58,403 nt of DNA, taken from positions 1 through 58,403 of the forward strand of contig JACPUX010000041.1 in assembly GCA_016192065.1 (NCBI GenBank). Reading direction: 5' to 3'. Numbering within the stretch: the stretch's first letter is position 1; each line of letters starts with the position of its first letter. The DNA is from Betaproteobacteria bacterium (GTDB lineage Bacteria; Pseudomonadota; Gammaproteobacteria; Burkholderiales; Casimicrobiaceae). The notes beneath the pieces were generated by a model that searched no databases, was not told the DNA's origin, and saw only the letters and a program-made list of their open reading frames with translations. A program made the translations under genes and the position numbers. Positions 57,221 through 58,403 of this stretch are shown here, in pieces.

Positions 57221-57277
57221 CAACGGGACCAGGGTCGGATATATATCGGCAGGCAAGTATCGAACCTGGAACCATTC
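57221..57277 (+). repeat. ~60-bp module-separating repeat, copy C
   Basis: CAACGGGACCAGGGTCGGAT, then ATATATCGGCAGGCAAGTATCGA and ACCTGGAACCATTCG. Shares the core with B and D. It ends just before ATG 57283. Confidence 0.75.
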
Positions 57278-57458
57278 GCGCGATGGCTGACGAATTCCAC
57301 ACCGCGTACGAGCGTGATGGCCCATCACAGCATGCCGTATCCTTGGCGCGTTTCTGGTTGGTTGTGCTTGGTCTGATTTGGATTGCTGTCGGGTTCGTCA
57401 CAATCCTATTTGGCGCAAGGTTCGTGGGCTGGCCGGGGTTCATGGTTGCAGTTGCAAA

Positions 57459-57518
57459 TCAAAGGGGTCTGATATTTGTCGGAAGGCAAGCAAAATTCGA
57501 GCCTGGAACCGTTCGTGT
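57459..57518 (+). repeat. ~60-bp module-separating repeat, copy D
   Basis: TCAAAGGGGTCTGATATTTG, then TCGGAAGGCAAGCAAAATTCGAG and CCTGGAACCGTTCG. Same orientation. It lies inside the 57283 ORF and just ahead of the toxin promoter. Confidence 0.75.
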
Positions 57519-57555
57519 GTTTGCGATAAGGCACCGTTCAGCACCGTGGCCACGA

Positions 57556-57584
57556 TTGACAAGATGTAGCCGCCCGGCTACAGT
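57556..57584 (+). promoter_or_regulatory. Toxin-antitoxin promoter with overlapping operator
   Basis: TTGACA (57556-57561), 17-nt spacer, TACAGT (57579-57584). The perfect inverted repeat GTAGCCG-CC-CGGCTAC (57566-57581) sits between and over the boxes, in the right place for autorepression by the antitoxin. The start expected 7 nt past the -10 box coincides with the toxin GTG at 57591, implying a leaderless mRNA. Confidence 0.75.
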
Positions 57585-57590
57585 TGGCCC

Positions 57591-57887
57591 GTGATCGAAA
57601 TTCGGAAAACCGACACCTTCGTTCAATGGCTTGACGGTCTCCGCGACATCGACGCGCGTGCGCGGGTTCAAGCCAGAATCGAGCGTCTGGCCGCCGGAAA
57701 TCCTGGCGATGTAGCGCCCGTGGGCGAAGGCGTGTCCGAGTTGCGAATCGACTACGGTCCCGGTTATCGGGTGTATTTCAAGCAGCGAGGGCGCGAGCTC
57801 ATCATTCTCCTGGCTGGTGGAGACAAGAGCACTCAAGCCAAAGACATCTCGGCTGCATTGCGCCTCGCGCGGAATCTATCGGGGTAA
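57591..57887 (+). CDS. RelE/HigB-type toxin (phage Gp49-like family)
   Basis: The 98-aa protein reads IEIRKTDTFVQWLDGLRD, then ARVQARIERLAAGNPGDVAPVGEGVSELRIDYGPGYRVYFKQRG and ELIILLAGGDKSTQAKDISAA. This matches the addiction-module killer family of RelE-fold ribosome-dependent or RNA-cleaving toxins, with the conserved R-x-D-x-GPGYRVYF and GG.K..Q..DI. segments. The start is GTG 57591, which coincides with the predicted transcription start. The toxin gene precedes the antitoxin, as in HigBA. Confidence 0.88.
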   Translation: MIEIRKTDTFVQWLDGLRDIDARARVQARIERLAAGNPGDVAPVGEGVSELRIDYGPGYRVYFKQRGRELIILLAGGDKSTQAKDISAALRLARNLSG

Positions 57888-57892
57888 ACGCT

Positions 57893-58192
57893 ATGGCCAG
57901 GACAACAACCACTCGTTATGACGTGGCAGAACACCTCAGAACACCAGAAGAGATGGCCGCTTATCTCGAAGCCTGCCTGGAAGAAGCGGATGGTGATGCT
58001 GCCTTTGTCGCGAAGGCTCTTGGAGATATTGCCCGTGCCAAAGGCATGGCCCAAGTGGCCCGTGACGCTGGTCTGTCTCGCGAAAGCCTCTACAAGGCGC
58101 TTTCCGGGGAGCGTAGCCCCAGCTTCGACACCATCCTGAAAGTTATTGGCGCCCTCGGACTGAAGCTACATGCGCAGGCCAGCCATACCTGA
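57893..58192 (+). CDS. HigA-like antitoxin (addiction module antidote)
   Basis: This 99-aa protein has an N-terminal toxin-binding part (TTTRYDVAEHLRTPEEMAAYLEACLEE) and a C-terminal helix-turn-helix: ALGDIARAKGMAQVARDAGLSRESLYKALSGERSPSFDTILKVIGALGLKL. It should neutralise the upstream toxin and repress the shared promoter through the operator at 57566-57581. The ATG is 5 bp after the toxin stop. Confidence 0.88.
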   Translation: MARTTTTRYDVAEHLRTPEEMAAYLEACLEEADGDAAFVAKALGDIARAKGMAQVARDAGLSRESLYKALSGERSPSFDTILKVIGALGLKLHAQASHT

Positions 58193-58248
58193 CTAGGAGA
58201 TGGGGGGGAAAGGCGCTGGAAAACGGGGTCGGCGATCAAGGCGGCGAT

Positions 58249-58266
58249 CAAAGGGGCCGGGGTCCA
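58249..58266 (+). repeat. Module-separating repeat, partial copy E
   Basis: CAAAGGGGCCGGGGTCCA matches the first 18 bp of copy B (with one change near the end) and then diverges. It lies 57 bp after the antitoxin stop, so the toxin-antitoxin pair is flanked by D and E. Sequence from here to the window end shows no gene. Confidence 0.5.
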
Positions 58267-58403
58267 ATGGCACTACCTTAAGCCATTTGGGTACAAGCGT
58301 ATTGCTGCCTAAGCGCCATTAGACGCGCCCGCTCCTCACTTCTTGGCCGAGTCAGGAAGGGAAGATTCTTGCCGCGTCGTTTCAGGGCGCGCGGTTCGGC
58401 GCG

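Larger units (their letters stand above)
57283..57594 (+). pseudogene. Membrane ORF with its 3' end formed by repeat copy D
   Basis: The 103-aa reading begins MADEFHTAYERDGPSQHAVS with one or two hydrophobic segments (FWLVVLGLIWIAVGFVTILF). From about residue 60 the coding sequence (NQRGLIFVGRQAKFEPGTVR) is the translation of repeat D, and the last residues overlap the toxin promoter and start codon. The natural C-terminus is probably lost, so this is likely a gene fragment truncated by the repeat. Confidence that any protein is made is low. Confidence 0.4.

Overview
The window is about 66% GC by eye and reads as a chromosomal segment of a Gram-negative proteobacterium, most likely a betaproteobacterium (Rhodocyclales/Nitrosomonadales-like; this placement is inferred from gene order and protein style, not from a database search). 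The left end carries the distal division and cell wall (dcw) cluster murG-murC-murB-ddl-ftsQ-ftsA-ftsZ, followed by lpxC. The proteobacterial block lpxC - dciA (DUF721) - M23 peptidase - secA - argJ - Nudix/ThiE comes next. This block is interrupted twice. A MerR regulator plus SRPBCC protein sits between lpxC and dciA. A roughly 6.8-kb set of accessory genes (exported TPR-CHAT protein, ABM-domain protein, membrane protein, DUF2147 protein, secreted protein, orphan ParA-like ATPase) sits between secA and argJ.

From 24.7 to 42.2 kb the content is accessory and mostly on the + strand: a small membrane protein, two secreted proteins (one a large beta-propeller protein), a lower-GC pair made of a lipoprotein alpha/beta-hydrolase and a secreted patatin/cPLA2-like lipase, a facing SecB-like gene, a lipoprotein, a histidine kinase/response regulator pair, and a membrane-protein/hydrolase pair. 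A self-contained unit at 38.8-41.1 kb has a consensus-like promoter, a leader of about 570 nt, an ideal Shine-Dalgarno in front of a two-codon ORF, an 85-residue peptide gene and a 420-residue unknown protein. A lipid kinase follows.

From 42.2 to 52.8 kb there is a peptide/opine-type ABC transporter operon on the - strand, in the order permease, M20 amidohydrolase, binding protein, permease, ATPase, ATPase. Diverging from it are a second family-5 binding protein and a UMF1-type MFS transporter. Together these look like uptake and hydrolysis of N-acylated amino acids or peptides.

From 53.4 kb to the end the style changes to small, lower-GC, all-plus-strand genes: a membrane protein, a T5orf172 GIY-YIG/YozE fusion, two HNH proteins, small membrane ORFs and a RelE/HigA-type toxin-antitoxin pair. 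In the last 2 kb a ~60-bp repeat in four full copies plus one partial copy punctuates the genes, so this looks like a cassette-like accessory array. A different GC-rich intergenic repeat is scattered through the rest of the window (0.1, 9.1, 21.4 and 41.1 kb).

No rRNA, tRNA, CRISPR array or recognisable IS transposase was seen by eye.
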